A DNA stretch of 64,000 bases from Lentibacillus amyloliquefaciens (GTDB lineage: Bacteria; Bacillota; Bacilli; Bacillales; Amphibacillaceae). The DNA is taken from NCBI RefSeq assembly GCF_001307805.1, contig NZ_CP013862.1:3794285-3858284 (forward strand), written 5' to 3'. Below the pieces are notes generated by a model, which saw nothing but the letters and a program-made list of their open reading frames with translations, made no database searches and was not told where the DNA came from. The first letter of the stretch is position 1. Each line of letters opens with the position of its first letter. The position numbers and the translations under genes are program-made. This document shows positions 11,168-21,297 of this stretch, piece by piece.

Positions 11168-12874
11168 TCATTCGGTTTTTTCTTTTACAAATTCGATGAC
11201 TTCTTCTGTGCTTCCCATTGATAACAGCTTGTCTTTATATGAAGCCATTTTTTCCTTCGACAGGCCACGGAGTTGTGTGCGTGCCGGCAGAATGGAAGTG
11301 GAGCTCATGCTGAATTCGTCAAGACCCAGGCCGAGAAGTGCCGGAATGGCAATCGAGTCTCCTGCCATTTCACCGCACATGCCGGTCCATTTGCCTTCTG
11401 CATGTGCCGCGTCAATGACTGTGCTGATTAAATTCAGAATCGCGGGATGGTATGGCTGATACAGGTAGGATACACGTTCATTCATCCTGTCAGCTGCCAT
11501 TGTATACTGAATCAGATCATTGGTGCCGATGCTGAAGAAATCGACTTCTTTGGCAAATTGTTTGGCAATCACAGCAGTTGATGGGATCTCTACCATAATA
11601 CCGACTTCGATGTTATCAGATACGCTTTTGTCTTCATTTTTTAAGTTTTGTTTTTCATCGAGCAGGATTCCTTTGGCCTGCCGGAATTCCTCAAGTGTTG
11701 CAATCATCGGGAACATGATTTTCAAATTGCCATGCACACTGGCTCTGAGTAACGCGCGTAATTGTGTGCGGAACACGTCCTCGTTTTCCAGGCAGAAGCG
11801 GATGGCCCGGAAGCCTAAAAATGGATTTAATTCCTCAGGCAAGTCAAGATAGCTTATTTCTTTGTCGCCGCCAACATCAAGCGTACGGACAACAACCGGC
11901 TTGTCTTCCATTTTTTCAAGCACTTTTTTGTAGGCATCGTACTGTTCGTCTTCTGTCGGCAGCTGGCTTTTTCCCATGTATAAAAATTCAGTGCGATATA
12001 AGCCAACGCCCTCACCGCCATTTGCAATCACGCCATCAACATCATCAGGCGTGCCGATGTTTGCTGCCAGTTCAACTTGTTCTTTATCAGCCGTGATTGT
12101 TGGCTCGTCTTTTAGTTTAGCCCATTCTTCTTTCTGCTTTTCGAAGTTTGCTTGTTTTTCTTTATATACCGCTATCTCATCTTCAGAAGGATTAACGATG
12201 ACATTCCCTTCAATGCCATCCACGATAACCATATCATCCTGTTTTACAGCATCTGTTATTTCTTTGGTCCCAACAACAGCAGGGATTTCCATTGATCGTG
12301 CCATAATCGCTGAGTGTGATGTCCTGCCTCCAATATCTGTTGCAAAGCCAAGAACAAATTGTCTGTTCAACTGTGCCGTATCGGATGGTGTTAAGTCGTT
12401 GGCGATAACGATGACCTCTTCATCAATCAGAGCCGGATTCGGTACTGTAACACCGAGCAGATGGGCCAGCACGCGTTTGGCAACGTCCTGGATATCGGCA
12501 GCACGTTCACGCATGTATTCATTATCCATGTTTTTGAACATATCGATGAACATATTGGTTGTTTCTTCCAAAGCAGCCTCAGCCATGACATTTTCGCCAG
12601 TTATTTTATCCTTTATTGGGTTAACCAGTTCCGGGTCATCCAGAACGAGCAAATGAGCGGAAAAAATTTGAGCGTGTTCATCTCCCATTTCTTTTTTCGT
12701 ATGTTCCCGAATCTTTTCAAGCTCTTGTTTTGCTGTTTCAAGCGCTTTCTCCAAGCGTTCGATCTCTGTATTTGGATTATCGATAGATTTTTTTTCATAC
12801 GTTAATTCCGGTGTAACAAGTTGATACGCTTTAGCGATTGCTATGCCACTAGATGCCGCAATTCCTTGAATCAT
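11168..12874 (-). CDS. ptsI: Phosphoenolpyruvate-protein phosphotransferase (PTS enzyme I)
   Basis: First enzyme of the sugar phosphotransferase system: takes phosphate from PEP and passes it to HPr. The phosphorylated His is in [15 protein letters not shown], the PEP-binding Arg/Glu region in [12 protein letters not shown], and the C-terminal catalytic Cys in [11 protein letters not shown]. 568 aa from ATG 12874, which aligns with the family N-terminus ([16 protein letters not shown]). A GTG at 12895 with GGAGC upstream would add seven residues. Normally ptsI follows ptsH; no ptsH is seen here. Confidence 0.96.
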   Translation of the reverse strand: MIQGIAASSGIAIAKAYQLVTPELTYEKKSIDNPNTEIERLEKALETAKQELEKIREHTKKEMGDEHAQIFSAHLLVLDDPELVNPIKDKITGENVMAEAALEETTNMFIDMFKNMDNEYMRERAADIQDVAKRVLAHLLGVTVPNPALIDEEVIVIANDLTPSDTAQLNRQFVLGFATDIGGRTSHSAIMARSMEIPAVVGTKEITDAVKQDDMVIVDGIEGNVIVNPSEDEIAVYKEKQANFEKQKEEWAKLKDEPTITADKEQVELAANIGTPDDVDGVIANGGEGVGLYRTEFLYMGKSQLPTEDEQYDAYKKVLEKMEDKPVVVRTLDVGGDKEISYLDLPEELNPFLGFRAIRFCLENEDVFRTQLRALLRASVHGNLKIMFPMIATLEEFRQAKGILLDEKQNLKNEDKSVSDNIEVGIMVEIPSTAVIAKQFAKEVDFFSIGTNDLIQYTMAADRMNERVSYLYQPYHPAILNLISTVIDAAHAEGKWTGMCGEMAGDSIAIPALLGLGLDEFSMSSTSILPARTQLRGLSKEKMASYKDKLLSMGSTEEVIEFVKEKTE

Positions 12875-12942
12875 AAACTTTAACCAACCCTTCACTATAA
12901 ATTTGCTCCGTGCTTCATTTTACACGTATACGCTCCTCCAAA

Positions 12943-13875
12943 TCAAGCATTCTTCCTTTTCAATCCTGCTATCCAGTTCAATAGTATTTGGTAAATGTCA
13001 TCCCGATTTTGCTCATTTAATAATTCGTGCCGGCCATTGTCCATCAGCATGGTCATCACATGATCAAGCCCTGCTTTATTATAAATTTCAGCTGTTTTCC
13101 AGACGCCTTTTGTATAGTTGCCGACAGGATCTTCTGCGCCGCTGATAATGAGCATCGGCAAATCTGAACGTATGTGCCGGTTATTTTTGTGATTGTGAAT
13201 AATTGATAGTCCTGTCATTAAATCTTTGAAAAACCCTGCAGTCGGAATGAATCCGCAATAAGGGTCATCCATGTAAGATTGGACGCTCTTTTCATCACCA
13301 GTCAGCCAGTCAAAATCTGTTGTCTTATTTTGAATGCGTTTGTTATAGGCGGAAAAAACAAGTGTATTCATGAGTGGCGATTTTTCCTTTGGCGGCAATG
13401 CTTCAGCTATTTTCATTGCAGTCGTCGTGCTGAGCCATGAGTAATAGCCTGTCCCTGATAAAATAGCACCTTTAATCAAGTGGCTATGTTCCTGGATATA
13501 ATGTCTTGCCAGGAAAGATCCCATACTATGTCCCAGCAAAAATAATGGCGTATCCGGATAATCTTGTTTAATTTGGTTTGTAAGGGCAACCATATCGTCC
13601 GTCATTTTTTCAAACCCATTTTCATCTGCCAAATAACCGAGCTGGCCTTGTTTTTCTCCAGTCAGCCCGTGGCCCCTGTGGTCATTTCCATATACCAAAA
13701 TATTATGATCAACTAAAAAGTCAGCAAATTCATGATAGCGTCCGATATGTTCAATCATTCCATGAGCGATTTGAACGATGGCTTTCGGCTCTATATTCAT
13801 GGAGGCCTGAGGCTCCCACTTTTTCACATGAATTTTAACGTTTCCAGGACGCATCATCCAAAAAGAGTTTTCCAA
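12943..13875 (-). CDS. Alpha/beta hydrolase, lysophospholipase / monoacylglycerol lipase-like
   Basis: 310 aa serine hydrolase with nucleophile Ser117 in LLGHSMGS, acid Asp in ISGAEDPVG and His in NGRHELLNE. The early AHGMIEHIGRYHEFADFL and GNDHRGHGLT blocks are characteristic of the PldB/monoglyceride lipase group. No signal peptide. Start TTG 13875 is the longest frame; ATG 13857 or 13854 are alternatives. Likely hydrolyses lipid esters; exact substrate unknown. Lies 68 bp upstream... i.e. at higher coordinates than ptsI, same strand. Confidence 0.85.
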   Translation of the reverse strand: MENSFWMMRPGNVKIHVKKWEPQASMNIEPKAIVQIAHGMIEHIGRYHEFADFLVDHNILVYGNDHRGHGLTGEKQGQLGYLADENGFEKMTDDMVALTNQIKQDYPDTPLFLLGHSMGSFLARHYIQEHSHLIKGAILSGTGYYSWLSTTTAMKIAEALPPKEKSPLMNTLVFSAYNKRIQNKTTDFDWLTGDEKSVQSYMDDPYCGFIPTAGFFKDLMTGLSIIHNHKNNRHIRSDLPMLIISGAEDPVGNYTKGVWKTAEIYNKAGLDHVMTMLMDNGRHELLNEQNRDDIYQILLNWIAGLKRKNA

Positions 13876-14038
13876 TTTGTCTTCATCCGTTCTATCTATA
13901 CTATAATCTAAGATCTATGATAAGATGAAACATAGAAAACGTCCAAAGTTATGCTGATGACAACTTGCGGCATAAGACAATATTGTGCTAAAGTAACGTG
14001 TAGGTATATAGCGTTGGTAACTGGAGGTGCGGTTTAAA

Positions 14039-14272
14039 ATGGAAACTGTCGTTCATATAGCATTATTGATTAATGCCATAATTATGGTTGTATTGATTTT
14101 ATTGCAATCAGGAAAAAGCGCAGGGCTTTCCGGAGCGATTTCGGGCGGTGCTGAGCAGCTGTTCGGTAAACAAAAAGCACGCGGAGCAGAATTGTTTCTG
14201 CATCGGGCAACGATTGTTACCGGTGTTCTGTTCTTTGCCCTGGCATTTCTGAGTGCATATATTTTGCAGTAA
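14039..14272 (+). CDS. secG: Preprotein translocase subunit SecG
   Basis: 77-aa membrane protein with two hydrophobic segments (about residues 4-21 and 53-74) separated by the GISGA-like loop containing [24 protein letters not shown], which is the SecG signature. Supports protein export through SecYEG. The ATG at 14039 is used because GGAGGTG (14023-14029) is its RBS; a GTG inside that RBS gives a false longer frame. Followed by est-rnr as in B. subtilis. Confidence 0.95.
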   Translation: METVVHIALLINAIIMVVLILLQSGKSAGLSGAISGGAEQLFGKQKARGAELFLHRATIVTGVLFFALAFLSAYILQ

Positions 14273-14278
14273 TAACAG

Positions 14279-14315
14279 ACCCTTATCGCAAATTAAGTGA
14301 TAAGGGTTTTGTTTT
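14279..14315 (+). terminator. Terminator after secG
   Basis: Perfect 9-bp stem ACCCTTATC / GATAAGGGT, loop of 11 nt, then TTTTGTTTT. Confidence 0.88.
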
Positions 14316-14337
14316 AGGCTTTTTTATTTACTCTTTC

Positions 14338-14466
14338 CCTTTCGCAGTTGATATAAAATGCGACGTAAGTGCTATGTTGATTTCCGTTCCGGGCAGTCGC
14401 GCACCTTAGGGCAACGCTTCAGTCTCCTCGGAAGGAAAAAGCGCTTCCTGCTCAGGTCTTCAGCTG
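14338..14466. repeat. Inverted partial copy of the intergenic repeat (secG-est)
   Basis: Reverse-complement version of the second repeat half: CTATGTTGATTTCCGTTCC, GGGCAGTCGC, GGGCAACGCTTCAGTCTCCT, GCGCTTCCTG. Compare 19000-19140 on the opposite strand. The rest of the 291-bp gap shows nothing I can support except the est RBS region. Confidence 0.65.
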
Positions 14467-14606
14467 CCTTTTGATAAACAGCTTTGTTGTTTCAGTGGAA
14501 AAATGAACGAATTCACTGTGCTGAAGAGCATTTTATTTTCAGAAACGGGATAATCGGGTAAGGTATAGTATATGCAGTTGAAATGATAGAAGGAGATGAC
14601 CCAATA

Positions 14607-15353
14607 ATGAAAATCAAATTGCCGGAACCATTTACATTTGAAGCAGGACCGCGTGCGGTACTTTTGCTGCACGGGTTTACCGGGCATTCAGCAGATGTAA
14701 GAATGCTGGGGCGTTTTTTGGAGAAAAAAGGCTATACAAGCCACGCACCGATCTACCGTGGTCATGGAAAAGAGCCCGAGGAACTTGTGAAGGCAAGCGC
14801 AGATGAATGGTGGGAAGATGTGACGAATGCTTTCAATCATCTGAAAGAGCTCGGCTATGAGGAGATAGCGATTGCAGGTCTGTCTCTCGGCGGTGTACTG
14901 AGCCTGAAATTAACGTATACTGAAACGGTCAAAGGTGTTATCCCGATGTGTGCTCCAATGTTTTTTGACAATGAAGAGGAACTCACGAAAGGGTATAAAT
15001 TTAAAGCACGTGAATTCAAACAGCTGGAAGGGAAAGATAAAGACACCATTCAAAATGAAGTCCAGGAACTTGTTGATAATTCCCAGGACATGTTTGCCGA
15101 TCTGGCCGACTTAATAAATGAGGTCAACCAGAATATTGACACGATTTACACGCCGACATTCGTTGTTCAGGCACGTCAGGATGAAATGATTAACACCGAC
15201 AGCGCCAACTATATTTATGAAAATGTCGAAGCAGATCAAAAGGATATCAAATGGTATGAAGAGTCCGGCCATGTGATTACAATGGGCAAGGAAAAAGAAC
15301 AGCTTTTTGAGGATGTTTACCAATTTTTAGAGTCGCTTGACTGGAGTGAATGA
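14607..15353 (+). CDS. est: Carboxylesterase, Est30 family
   Basis: 248 aa. Very close to Geobacillus Est30 as I recall it (FEAGxRAVLLLHGFTGxSADVRMLGRFLE, HAPIYRGHG, FVVQARQDEMIN, WYEESGHVIT, FLESLDW). Triad: Ser93 in GLSLGG, Asp in ARQDEMI, His in SGHVIT. Hydrolyses short/medium chain carboxyl esters in the cytoplasm. Start at 14607 because GAAGGAGATGA (14590-14600) is the RBS; the ATG at 14583 lies upstream of it. Conserved position between secG and rnr. Confidence 0.95.
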   Translation: MKIKLPEPFTFEAGPRAVLLLHGFTGHSADVRMLGRFLEKKGYTSHAPIYRGHGKEPEELVKASADEWWEDVTNAFNHLKELGYEEIAIAGLSLGGVLSLKLTYTETVKGVIPMCAPMFFDNEEELTKGYKFKAREFKQLEGKDKDTIQNEVQELVDNSQDMFADLADLINEVNQNIDTIYTPTFVVQARQDEMINTDSANYIYENVEADQKDIKWYEESGHVITMGKEKEQLFEDVYQFLESLDWSE

Positions 15354-15403
15354 TTATAAACAGACAAAAATGTTAATAATACCCATAGAAAGCAGGTGAA
15401 ACT

Positions 15404-17602
15404 ATGTACGAAAATATGCAGGAGCGTTTACGAGATTACTTTAATGATCATAGTGAGAAGCCACTGGCAGTGAATGAGCTGGAAGAAGCACTTAGGCTTG
15501 AAGATGCCGTTGAATTCAAAGAATTGGTGAAAGCCCTGAATACCCTTGAAGAGTCAGGTGAACTCGTTCGCACACGTAAAAACCGTTTCGGTCTGCCGGA
15601 GAAGATGAATCTTGTGCGCGGCCGTGTTCAGATGCATGCCAAAGGATTTGCCTTTTTGATCCCGGATGATGAGGCGCGCGCAGATATATATATCCATCAC
15701 TCTGATTTGGGATCAGCTATGAATAACGATAAGGTTATGGCTCGGATTGAAAAGCAAAATGCTGATGGAAACAGACCTGAAGGAACGGTTATCCGTATTT
15801 TGGAACGTGCCACACATCAGGTTGTCGGCACGTTTGAGGATAATAAGTCATTCGGCTTTGTTATAGCCGATGATAAACGGATACCAAATGATATCTTTAT
15901 TCCAAAAAGCATGACCGGCGGCGCAGTAAGCGGTCACAAGGTTATCGCATATATTACGAAATATCCGGAAGGCCGGATGAGTGCTGAAGGTGAAATTGTT
16001 CATATCCTCGGTCATAAAAATGATCCTGGTATTGATATCATTTCAATTATCCATAAACATGGGATCAAAGTCGATTTTCCGGAAGAGGTATTGAATCAGG
16101 CAGCCAACACACCTGATGAAATTGACCCATCTGAAATGGAAAACCGACGTGACTTGCGCGAGGAGCAAATTGTCACAATTGACGGTGCGGATGCTAAGGA
16201 TTTGGACGATGCGATTTCCGTTAAACAATTAGACAACGGCAATTATAAACTTGGTGTTTATATTGCTGATGTGAGTTATTATGTGGAAGAAAATTCTCCT
16301 ATTGATCAGGAAGCATTCGAGCGTGCAACCAGTGTATATCTGGTGGACCGGGTCATTCCTATGATTCCGCATCGATTATCAAATGGCATTTGCTCGTTGA
16401 ATCCACAAGTGGACAGGCTGACGCTTAGTTGTGAAATGGAGATCAATATGAAAGGCGAAGTGGTGAACCACGACATTTTCCAAAGTGTGATTAAGACGAA
16501 TGAACGGATGACCTATCATGATGTGAATAAAATCTTAACTGAGAAGGACGAGACACTGCGAGAACGATATGAGCCGTTAGTTCCAATGTTTGAAAATATG
16601 GAAAGACTAGCTCAGGTATTGCGTCAAAAACGCATGGATCGTGGTGCCATCGACTTTGATTTCAAGGAAGCCGAAGTACTTGTCGATGAGACTGGCAAAC
16701 CGGAAGATGTTGTGTTAAGAGAACGGTCAGTTGGCGAACGGCTGATTGAGGAATTCATGTTGGCAGCAAACGAAACGGTTGCCGAGCATTTTCATTGGAT
16801 GGACGTTCCGTTTATACACCGAATTCACCAGGATCCCGATGAAAGCAAACTCCAGCACTTTTTCGAATTCATTGCGGGACTTGGTTATGTGGTAAAAGGG
16901 ACAGCAAATGAAATTCATCCATCAGCTCTGCAGAAAGTTATTGAAGAAGTGAAGGGTAAGCCGGAAGAAATGATTGTTTCCAAACTGATGCTGCGTTCAA
17001 TGCAGCAGGCAAAATACGATCCCGGGAGTGTCGGTCACTTTGGACTGGCAACTGATTTCTATACGCATTTCACATCACCAATCCGCCGTTATCCCGATTT
17101 AACGGTGCACCGCTTGATTAGAACCTATCTGATCGATAAGCAATTGGATTCAAAGACAACCGAACACTGGAAAGAACGCATGCCGGATATCGCCCGACAT
17201 TCATCGGAAATGGAACGGACAGCCGTTGATGCCGAGCGCGAGACCGATGACTTGAAAAAGGCAGAGTTTATGCAGGATAAAATCGGCGAAGAATATACCG
17301 GTGTCATCAGTTCGATCACCAATTTCGGCTTGTTTGTTGAGCTTGAAAATACAATTGAAGGTCTGATCCATGTCAGCTATCTGACGGATGATTATTATCA
17401 TTATGATACACGAAGCCAGGCGATGATTGGCGAACGCACGGGCAATATATACCGAATCGGTGAAGAAATCGATGTGCGCGTTGTTAAAGTGAATGTTGAA
17501 GAACGTGTTGTTGATTTTGAGCTCGTCAAAACCAAACAGCCGCCAAAGAAAAATAAGAACAAGAAAAAGATAAAAGCAAAAAAAGCTAAAAAAGAACAGT
17601 GA
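15404..17602 (+). CDS. rnr: Ribonuclease R
   Basis: 732-aa 3'-5' exoribonuclease that degrades structured RNA and works with tmRNA/SmpB in trans-translation decay. Order: N-terminal winged helix, two cold-shock domains (from about residue 75), RNB catalytic domain with [14 protein letters not shown] (catalytic Asp cluster), [17 protein letters not shown], then an S1 domain ([20 protein letters not shown]) and a Lys-rich tail. RBS GCAGGTGA before ATG 15404. smpB, normally next, is displaced by about 3.1 kb here. Confidence 0.97.
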   Translation: MYENMQERLRDYFNDHSEKPLAVNELEEALRLEDAVEFKELVKALNTLEESGELVRTRKNRFGLPEKMNLVRGRVQMHAKGFAFLIPDDEARADIYIHHSDLGSAMNNDKVMARIEKQNADGNRPEGTVIRILERATHQVVGTFEDNKSFGFVIADDKRIPNDIFIPKSMTGGAVSGHKVIAYITKYPEGRMSAEGEIVHILGHKNDPGIDIISIIHKHGIKVDFPEEVLNQAANTPDEIDPSEMENRRDLREEQIVTIDGADAKDLDDAISVKQLDNGNYKLGVYIADVSYYVEENSPIDQEAFERATSVYLVDRVIPMIPHRLSNGICSLNPQVDRLTLSCEMEINMKGEVVNHDIFQSVIKTNERMTYHDVNKILTEKDETLRERYEPLVPMFENMERLAQVLRQKRMDRGAIDFDFKEAEVLVDETGKPEDVVLRERSVGERLIEEFMLAANETVAEHFHWMDVPFIHRIHQDPDESKLQHFFEFIAGLGYVVKGTANEIHPSALQKVIEEVKGKPEEMIVSKLMLRSMQQAKYDPGSVGHFGLATDFYTHFTSPIRRYPDLTVHRLIRTYLIDKQLDSKTTEHWKERMPDIARHSSEMERTAVDAERETDDLKKAEFMQDKIGEEYTGVISSITNFGLFVELENTIEGLIHVSYLTDDYYHYDTRSQAMIGERTGNIYRIGEEIDVRVVKVNVEERVVDFELVKTKQPPKKNKNKKKIKAKKAKKEQ

Positions 17603-17610
17603 AAAGGAGA

Positions 17611-17657
17611 GGCTAATGTGATGCGATTCGGTGCATCATATTAGTCTTTTTATTTTT
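17611..17657 (+). terminator. Terminator after rnr
   Basis: Long stem GGCTAATGTGATGC (17611-17624) with GCATCATATTAGTC (17632-17645), allowing G-U pairs, 7-nt loop, then TTTTTATTTTTT. It separates rnr from the downstream transporter. Confidence 0.85.
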
Positions 17658-17770
17658 TATAAAAAGTTAGTTGCATTTTTAGTTTTTGAGGAATAGAATG
17701 TAACTGTGTCTGCAAAAGTTTCCTCTGACCAACAATTGTTAATGAGGACAACAAAGAAGGTGAATGGACT

Positions 17771-18580
17771 ATGTCACAAGAAGTTATTCTTGCATTTTTA
17801 CTGACGTTGTTTGCCGGTTTGGCAACCGGGATTGGAAGTATTTTGGCTTTTTTTGCCAAAACAACTAATACAAAGTTTTTATCGTTTGCGCTTGGCTTTT
17901 CAGCTGGGGTTATGATCTATGTTTCTATGGTCGATATATTCCCGAAGGCGCAGGAGGCTTTGGTCGGTGTAATGGGTGAGGAAAATGGCAGCTGGCTGAC
18001 TGTCGGTGGCTTTTTTGGCGGGATATTGCTGATTGCTTTAATCGACCGATTCATCCCAAAGCAATCCAATCCCCATGAAATGAAAAAAGTTGAAGATATG
18101 AGAAAAAACGGAACGAAAGTAAATGATCCAGATTTGTTAAAAATGGGGACGTTTACAGCATTGGCCATCGGTATTCATAATTTCCCCGAAGGTATTGCAA
18201 CGTTTATGTCCGCATTGCAGGACCCGGCACTTGGTGTGGCTATTGCATTAGCCGTCGCTATCCACAATATTCCTGAGGGTATTGCCGTATCAGTGCCGAT
18301 TTATTATGCGACTAACGACCGTCGCAAAGCATTCCGGCTGTCATTTTTATCCGGTATTGCCGAACCGGTCGGTGCAATCGTAGGATTCCTTTTATTGATG
18401 CCATTTTTGAATGATGTCATGTTTGGCGTTATCTTTGCCGCGGTCGCCGGAATTATGGTATTCATCTCACTCGATGAATTGTTGCCCGCGGCCCAAAAGT
18501 ACGATGAAGCTCACGTCTCGATTTACGGACTGATAGGTGGAATGGCTGTCATGGCACTAAGTCTTCTGTTGTTTTTATAA
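17771..18580 (+). CDS. zupT: ZIP family divalent metal (zinc) transporter, ZupT-like
   Basis: 269-aa polytopic membrane protein (about eight hydrophobic segments). The two ZIP signature helices [10 protein letters not shown] and [13 protein letters not shown] hold the His/Glu metal-binding residues. ZIP proteins import Zn2+ and other divalent metals. RBS AAGAAGGTGA precedes the ATG. Flanked by terminators on both sides, so probably monocistronic. Inserted between rnr and smpB relative to the usual Bacillus order. Confidence 0.92.
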   Translation: MSQEVILAFLLTLFAGLATGIGSILAFFAKTTNTKFLSFALGFSAGVMIYVSMVDIFPKAQEALVGVMGEENGSWLTVGGFFGGILLIALIDRFIPKQSNPHEMKKVEDMRKNGTKVNDPDLLKMGTFTALAIGIHNFPEGIATFMSALQDPALGVAIALAVAIHNIPEGIAVSVPIYYATNDRRKAFRLSFLSGIAEPVGAIVGFLLLMPFLNDVMFGVIFAAVAGIMVFISLDELLPAAQKYDEAHVSIYGLIGGMAVMALSLLLFL

Positions 18581-18593
18581 TTTCAATGAAGAT

Positions 18594-18633
18594 CCTGAAG
18601 TATACTGGTTATAACTTCAGGCTTTATTTGTTG
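18594..18633 (+). terminator. Terminator after zupT
   Basis: Stem CCTGAAGT (18594-18601) / ACTTCAGG (18614-18621) with 12-nt loop and a moderately T-rich tail (CTTTATTTG). Confidence 0.7.
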
Positions 18634-18665
18634 GACAAGCGTACAGTTACCGGGTCAAAATCTAC

Positions 18666-18702
18666 AAATGAGGTCTTCCCAATCGGGAGACCTCATTTTT
18701 GT
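18666..18702 (+). terminator. Second terminator downstream of zupT
   Basis: Stem AAATGAGGTCTTCCC / GGGAGACCTCATTT (one bulged T), 4-nt loop, then TTTTT. Stronger than the preceding one. Confidence 0.85.
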
Positions 18703-18716
18703 TAATTTAGGCTGTT

Positions 18717-19160
18717 TTCGCATAGATTGTTGTTATCTGCCCCGCACTAGATGTAAACTGCGACACAGTGAAAATTCGCAGTGAGATCTCCTCTTATTCT
18801 GATTAATCTTAAGTGCTTATAGACGCTCCGGAAATACACTTCGCTTTCCGCGGGCGGCTGGTGAGCCTCCTCGAACTCCGTTCTGCGGGGTCTCACCGAT
18901 ACCTTTGTTCCCGCTGGAGTCTTCGTGTATTTCCTTCGCTGGTGGTGCGCTTTATAATCTCATTTTTTTGGTGCTGAACCAAACCTCACTTGTGAATGTT
19001 GATTGGAGTGGAAGGCAGTCGACTCCTGCGGGAAAAGCAACAGCTGAAGACCCCACAGGAAGCGGTTTTCTTCCGAGGAGGCTGAAGCGTTGCCCGCGGA
19101 AAGCGACTGCCTGGAACGGAAATCAACATAGCACTACGTCGCAGTTTATGAAAATTGCGA
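18717..19160. repeat. Long intergenic palindromic repeat, copy 2
   Basis: Same architecture as 5441-5856: leader GCATAGATTGTTGTTA and CGACACAGTGAAAATTC, inverted repeat GGAAATACAC (18830-18839) / GTGTATTTCC (18925-18934) with TTTCCGCGGGCGGCTGGTG, then the second half (GTGAATGTTGATTGGAGT, GTCGACTCCTGCGGGAA, GAGGAGGCTGAAGCGTTGCC, CTACGTCGCAGTTTATG). The 746-bp gap has no supported gene apart from this and the sigma promoter. Confidence 0.75.
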
Positions 19161-19268
19161 AGGTTAAAAAGCAAAAAGTTTATAAAAATAACCTTAATTT
19201 AAGCGTATAAATAGCTGAGCCGCTTCTCTTCCTGAGAATGAATTTAGCCCCAGTGGTAAAACCAAAAA

Positions 19269-19297
19269 TGTAACTTTTTTCAAAATTGTTGCGTTAT
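19269..19297 (+). promoter_or_regulatory. Putative autoregulatory ECF promoter
   Basis: TGTAAC (19269-19274), 17-bp spacer beginning with a T-run, CGTTAT (19292-19297), 29 bp upstream of the sigma gene. It resembles Bacillus ECF promoters (-35 tGtAAC followed by T-run, -10 CGT). The family habit of autoregulation supports it. Confidence 0.5.
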
Positions 19298-19326
19298 ACT
19301 TATAGAAAGATGAAGGAGGGGAATTA

Positions 19327-19887
19327 ATGGATGATTTGATTGAAGCAAGCAGATCCGGGGATACATTGTCATTCAATAAGCTGATCGATTACTACAGCCC
19401 CACCGTTGAACGCTTTGCTTTTCAAATAGGCGTTACCTATCATGATGTTCCTGATGTTACGCAGGAAGTATTTATACGCATTTACAGATTTTTAGATCAA
19501 TTTGACGGAAAATCATTCACTTCTTGGCTATATAAAGTAACTTTGAATGTTGTGCGGGACTATCACAGAAAACAAACAAGCTGGTTCAACAAATTTTCGC
19601 GTATCAAACACGCCGGTAAAGACTTAATCCATTCTAATAATAGTGTGGAATCCCAAATACTGAAAAATGAAGAGGATCAAATTTTATATTCATGCATTCA
19701 GCAATTGGACAAAAAATACAGAATCCCGATTGTTCTTTATTACTTTCATGATTTATCGTATGACGAGATATCCCAAGTTACAGGTGTCAAGTTATCGACG
19801 GTTAAAGTCAGGATGTTACGCGGTAAGAATAAATTGAAAAATTTACTGACAGATCAGCAGAATGAAGGAGGTATTTCACATGGATGA
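19327..19887 (+). CDS. ECF-type RNA polymerase sigma factor
   Basis: 186 aa. Region 2 (FNKLIDYYSPTVERFAFQ, DVPDVTQEVFIRIYRFLDQFDG, FTSWLYKVTLNVVRDYHRK) and region 4 (YRIPIVLYYFHDLSYDEISQVTGVKLSTVKVRMLRGKNKL, an HTH) are complete. Directs transcription of a stress regulon under control of the overlapping anti-sigma gene. RBS GAAGGAGGGG before ATG 19327. It resembles the SigV/SigX/SigY-like group; I cannot assign a specific one. Confidence 0.9.
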   Translation: MDDLIEASRSGDTLSFNKLIDYYSPTVERFAFQIGVTYHDVPDVTQEVFIRIYRFLDQFDGKSFTSWLYKVTLNVVRDYHRKQTSWFNKFSRIKHAGKDLIHSNNSVESQILKNEEDQILYSCIQQLDKKYRIPIVLYYFHDLSYDEISQVTGVKLSTVKVRMLRGKNKLKNLLTDQQNEGGISHG

Positions 19888-20608
19888 TAAGCAGTTGGAA
19901 ACTAAAATGAACCACTTGCGATCCTCAATTGACAAGATGCCTTCCAGAACGGATAAATCAGCAATTATGCAGAGAATTGACCGATCAAAGAGCAAACGAA
20001 GACATCCAAAACTTTGGGTATATATCGGAACCCTTACCAGTTTAATCATTATATCGTTACTCTTTCTTTCTTCAACTAGCGGTCTGTTTTTAGGAAATGA
20101 TAAGCAGATGGCGAACGAAAGCGCCCCTTCGAATGAAATTGTTGCCACGATTCGAAAAGTCCTTGAAACGCAATTCACAGGGCCTGATGAGGAATTAATT
20201 CAATTATTGAATGCACCTGAAAATATGACCATTATCGGAAAAGGTGTAGAATCATCAGATGAGGAAAAGCAAACAAACACTGAATTAGAATCCTATTTAA
20301 ATGAAAAGTATAAAGATCATTTCACCGAAAACATGTACAGCGATTTTATCGGTAAATATGCGATGGGATTTCAGACATCCGCACATGAGAATGGTTATAG
20401 GCTGGAAGTTGCCGATATTAGCATCGATCAGAGTGAAAATAATGAAAACATCTATGATTTCTCCGTAACAGTACAATATCAAAAAGATGACGGAGAAAAA
20501 AATGAAGCTGAAGTAACCGGTAATGCACACATGAAAGATGGTAAAATCGGTAATATGGAATACTTGGATGACGAGGGTCTATCACAGGCTTTAAAATCAG
20601 ACAGTTGA
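19880..20608 (+). CDS. Putative transmembrane anti-sigma factor
   Basis: 242 aa. N-terminal cytoplasmic part (about residues 1-47), one membrane helix (about 48-67, VYIGTLTSLIIISLLFL) and an extracytoplasmic C-terminal domain. Overlaps the sigma gene by 8 bp with its RBS (AAGGAGG, 19864-19870) inside it, so the pair is translationally coupled. Topology and context make it the cognate anti-sigma. No zinc-binding HxxxCxxC motif is visible. The ATG at 19862 is upstream of the RBS and rejected. Confidence 0.75.
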   Translation: MDDKQLETKMNHLRSSIDKMPSRTDKSAIMQRIDRSKSKRRHPKLWVYIGTLTSLIIISLLFLSSTSGLFLGNDKQMANESAPSNEIVATIRKVLETQFTGPDEELIQLLNAPENMTIIGKGVESSDEEKQTNTELESYLNEKYKDHFTENMYSDFIGKYAMGFQTSAHENGYRLEVADISIDQSENNENIYDFSVTVQYQKDDGEKNEAEVTGNAHMKDGKIGNMEYLDDEGLSQALKSDS

Positions 20609-20655
20609 ATATATATGGGGGGGCGCGGTGTCTGTCCCTTATGTCCCATTGACGA

Positions 20656-20684
20656 TTGGCATAACGGGTGTTTTCTGTTAGAAT
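20656..20684 (+). promoter_or_regulatory. Putative sigma-A promoter of smpB
   Basis: TTGGCA (20656-20661), 17-bp spacer, TAGAAT (20679-20684), 32 bp before the smpB start. Since the usual rnr read-through is blocked by inserted genes and terminators, smpB would need its own promoter. Confidence 0.5.
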
Positions 20685-20716
20685 TAATGTCATGGAAGTA
20701 GTAGGAGGACGCACGT

Positions 20717-21184
20717 ATGCCAAGAGGTAATGGGAAGACAATCGCTCAAAATAAAAAAGCAAGACATGATTTTTTTATAGAAGAAACGTATGAAGCAGGG
20801 CTTGTACTGCGGGGAACGGAAATTAAGTCGATCCGTGCAGGACGGATTAATTTGAAGGATTCGCACGCACGAATCGATCACCGCGGTGAAATGCAGCTTG
20901 TTAATATGCATATTGCGCCGTATGAGCAGGGGAACCGGTTCAATCATGATCCGACCCGTTCGCGTAAACTGCTGCTTCATCGGAAAGAAATCGACAAGCT
21001 CGTCGGCCTGATACAACAGAAAGGCTATTCTCTGGTGCCGCTGAAGGTGTATATTAAAAACGGCGTGGCCAAAGTGTTGATCGGTCTCGGTAGAGGTAAA
21101 AAGAAATATGATAAACGTGAAGATTTGAAGCGGAAGCAAATGAAGCGTGATGCTGATCGTGCTGTTAAGGAAAGCCTGCAGTAA
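20717..21184 (+). CDS. smpB: SsrA-binding protein SmpB
   Basis: 155-aa tmRNA partner that brings alanyl-tmRNA to stalled ribosomes. Signature blocks are [56 protein letters not shown] and a basic C-terminal tail ([22 protein letters not shown]). RBS GTAGGAGGA before ATG. ssrA begins 113 bp downstream, the conserved arrangement. Confidence 0.97.
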   Translation: MPRGNGKTIAQNKKARHDFFIEETYEAGLVLRGTEIKSIRAGRINLKDSHARIDHRGEMQLVNMHIAPYEQGNRFNHDPTRSRKLLLHRKEIDKLVGLIQQKGYSLVPLKVYIKNGVAKVLIGLGRGKKKYDKREDLKRKQMKRDADRAVKESLQ

Positions 21185-21297
21185 CCCTCGCTTGTCCTTG
21201 ACTTTTGTGGCATCTTTGTTATAATCATAAGTGTCGTAATGACAGATAAATGAATAGCGCTCGTTCTATCCAAGCGTATTCTCCATTTTATTTTCAT

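Noticed and set aside
11976..12656. 226-aa plus-strand ORF opposite ptsI
   Set aside because: Shadow of the ptsI reading frame with Ser-rich artefact composition.
18717..19160. Possible CRISPR or MITE with short repeats
   Set aside because: No regular spacer/repeat periodicity; it is one compound palindromic unit. MITE status cannot be claimed without target duplications.
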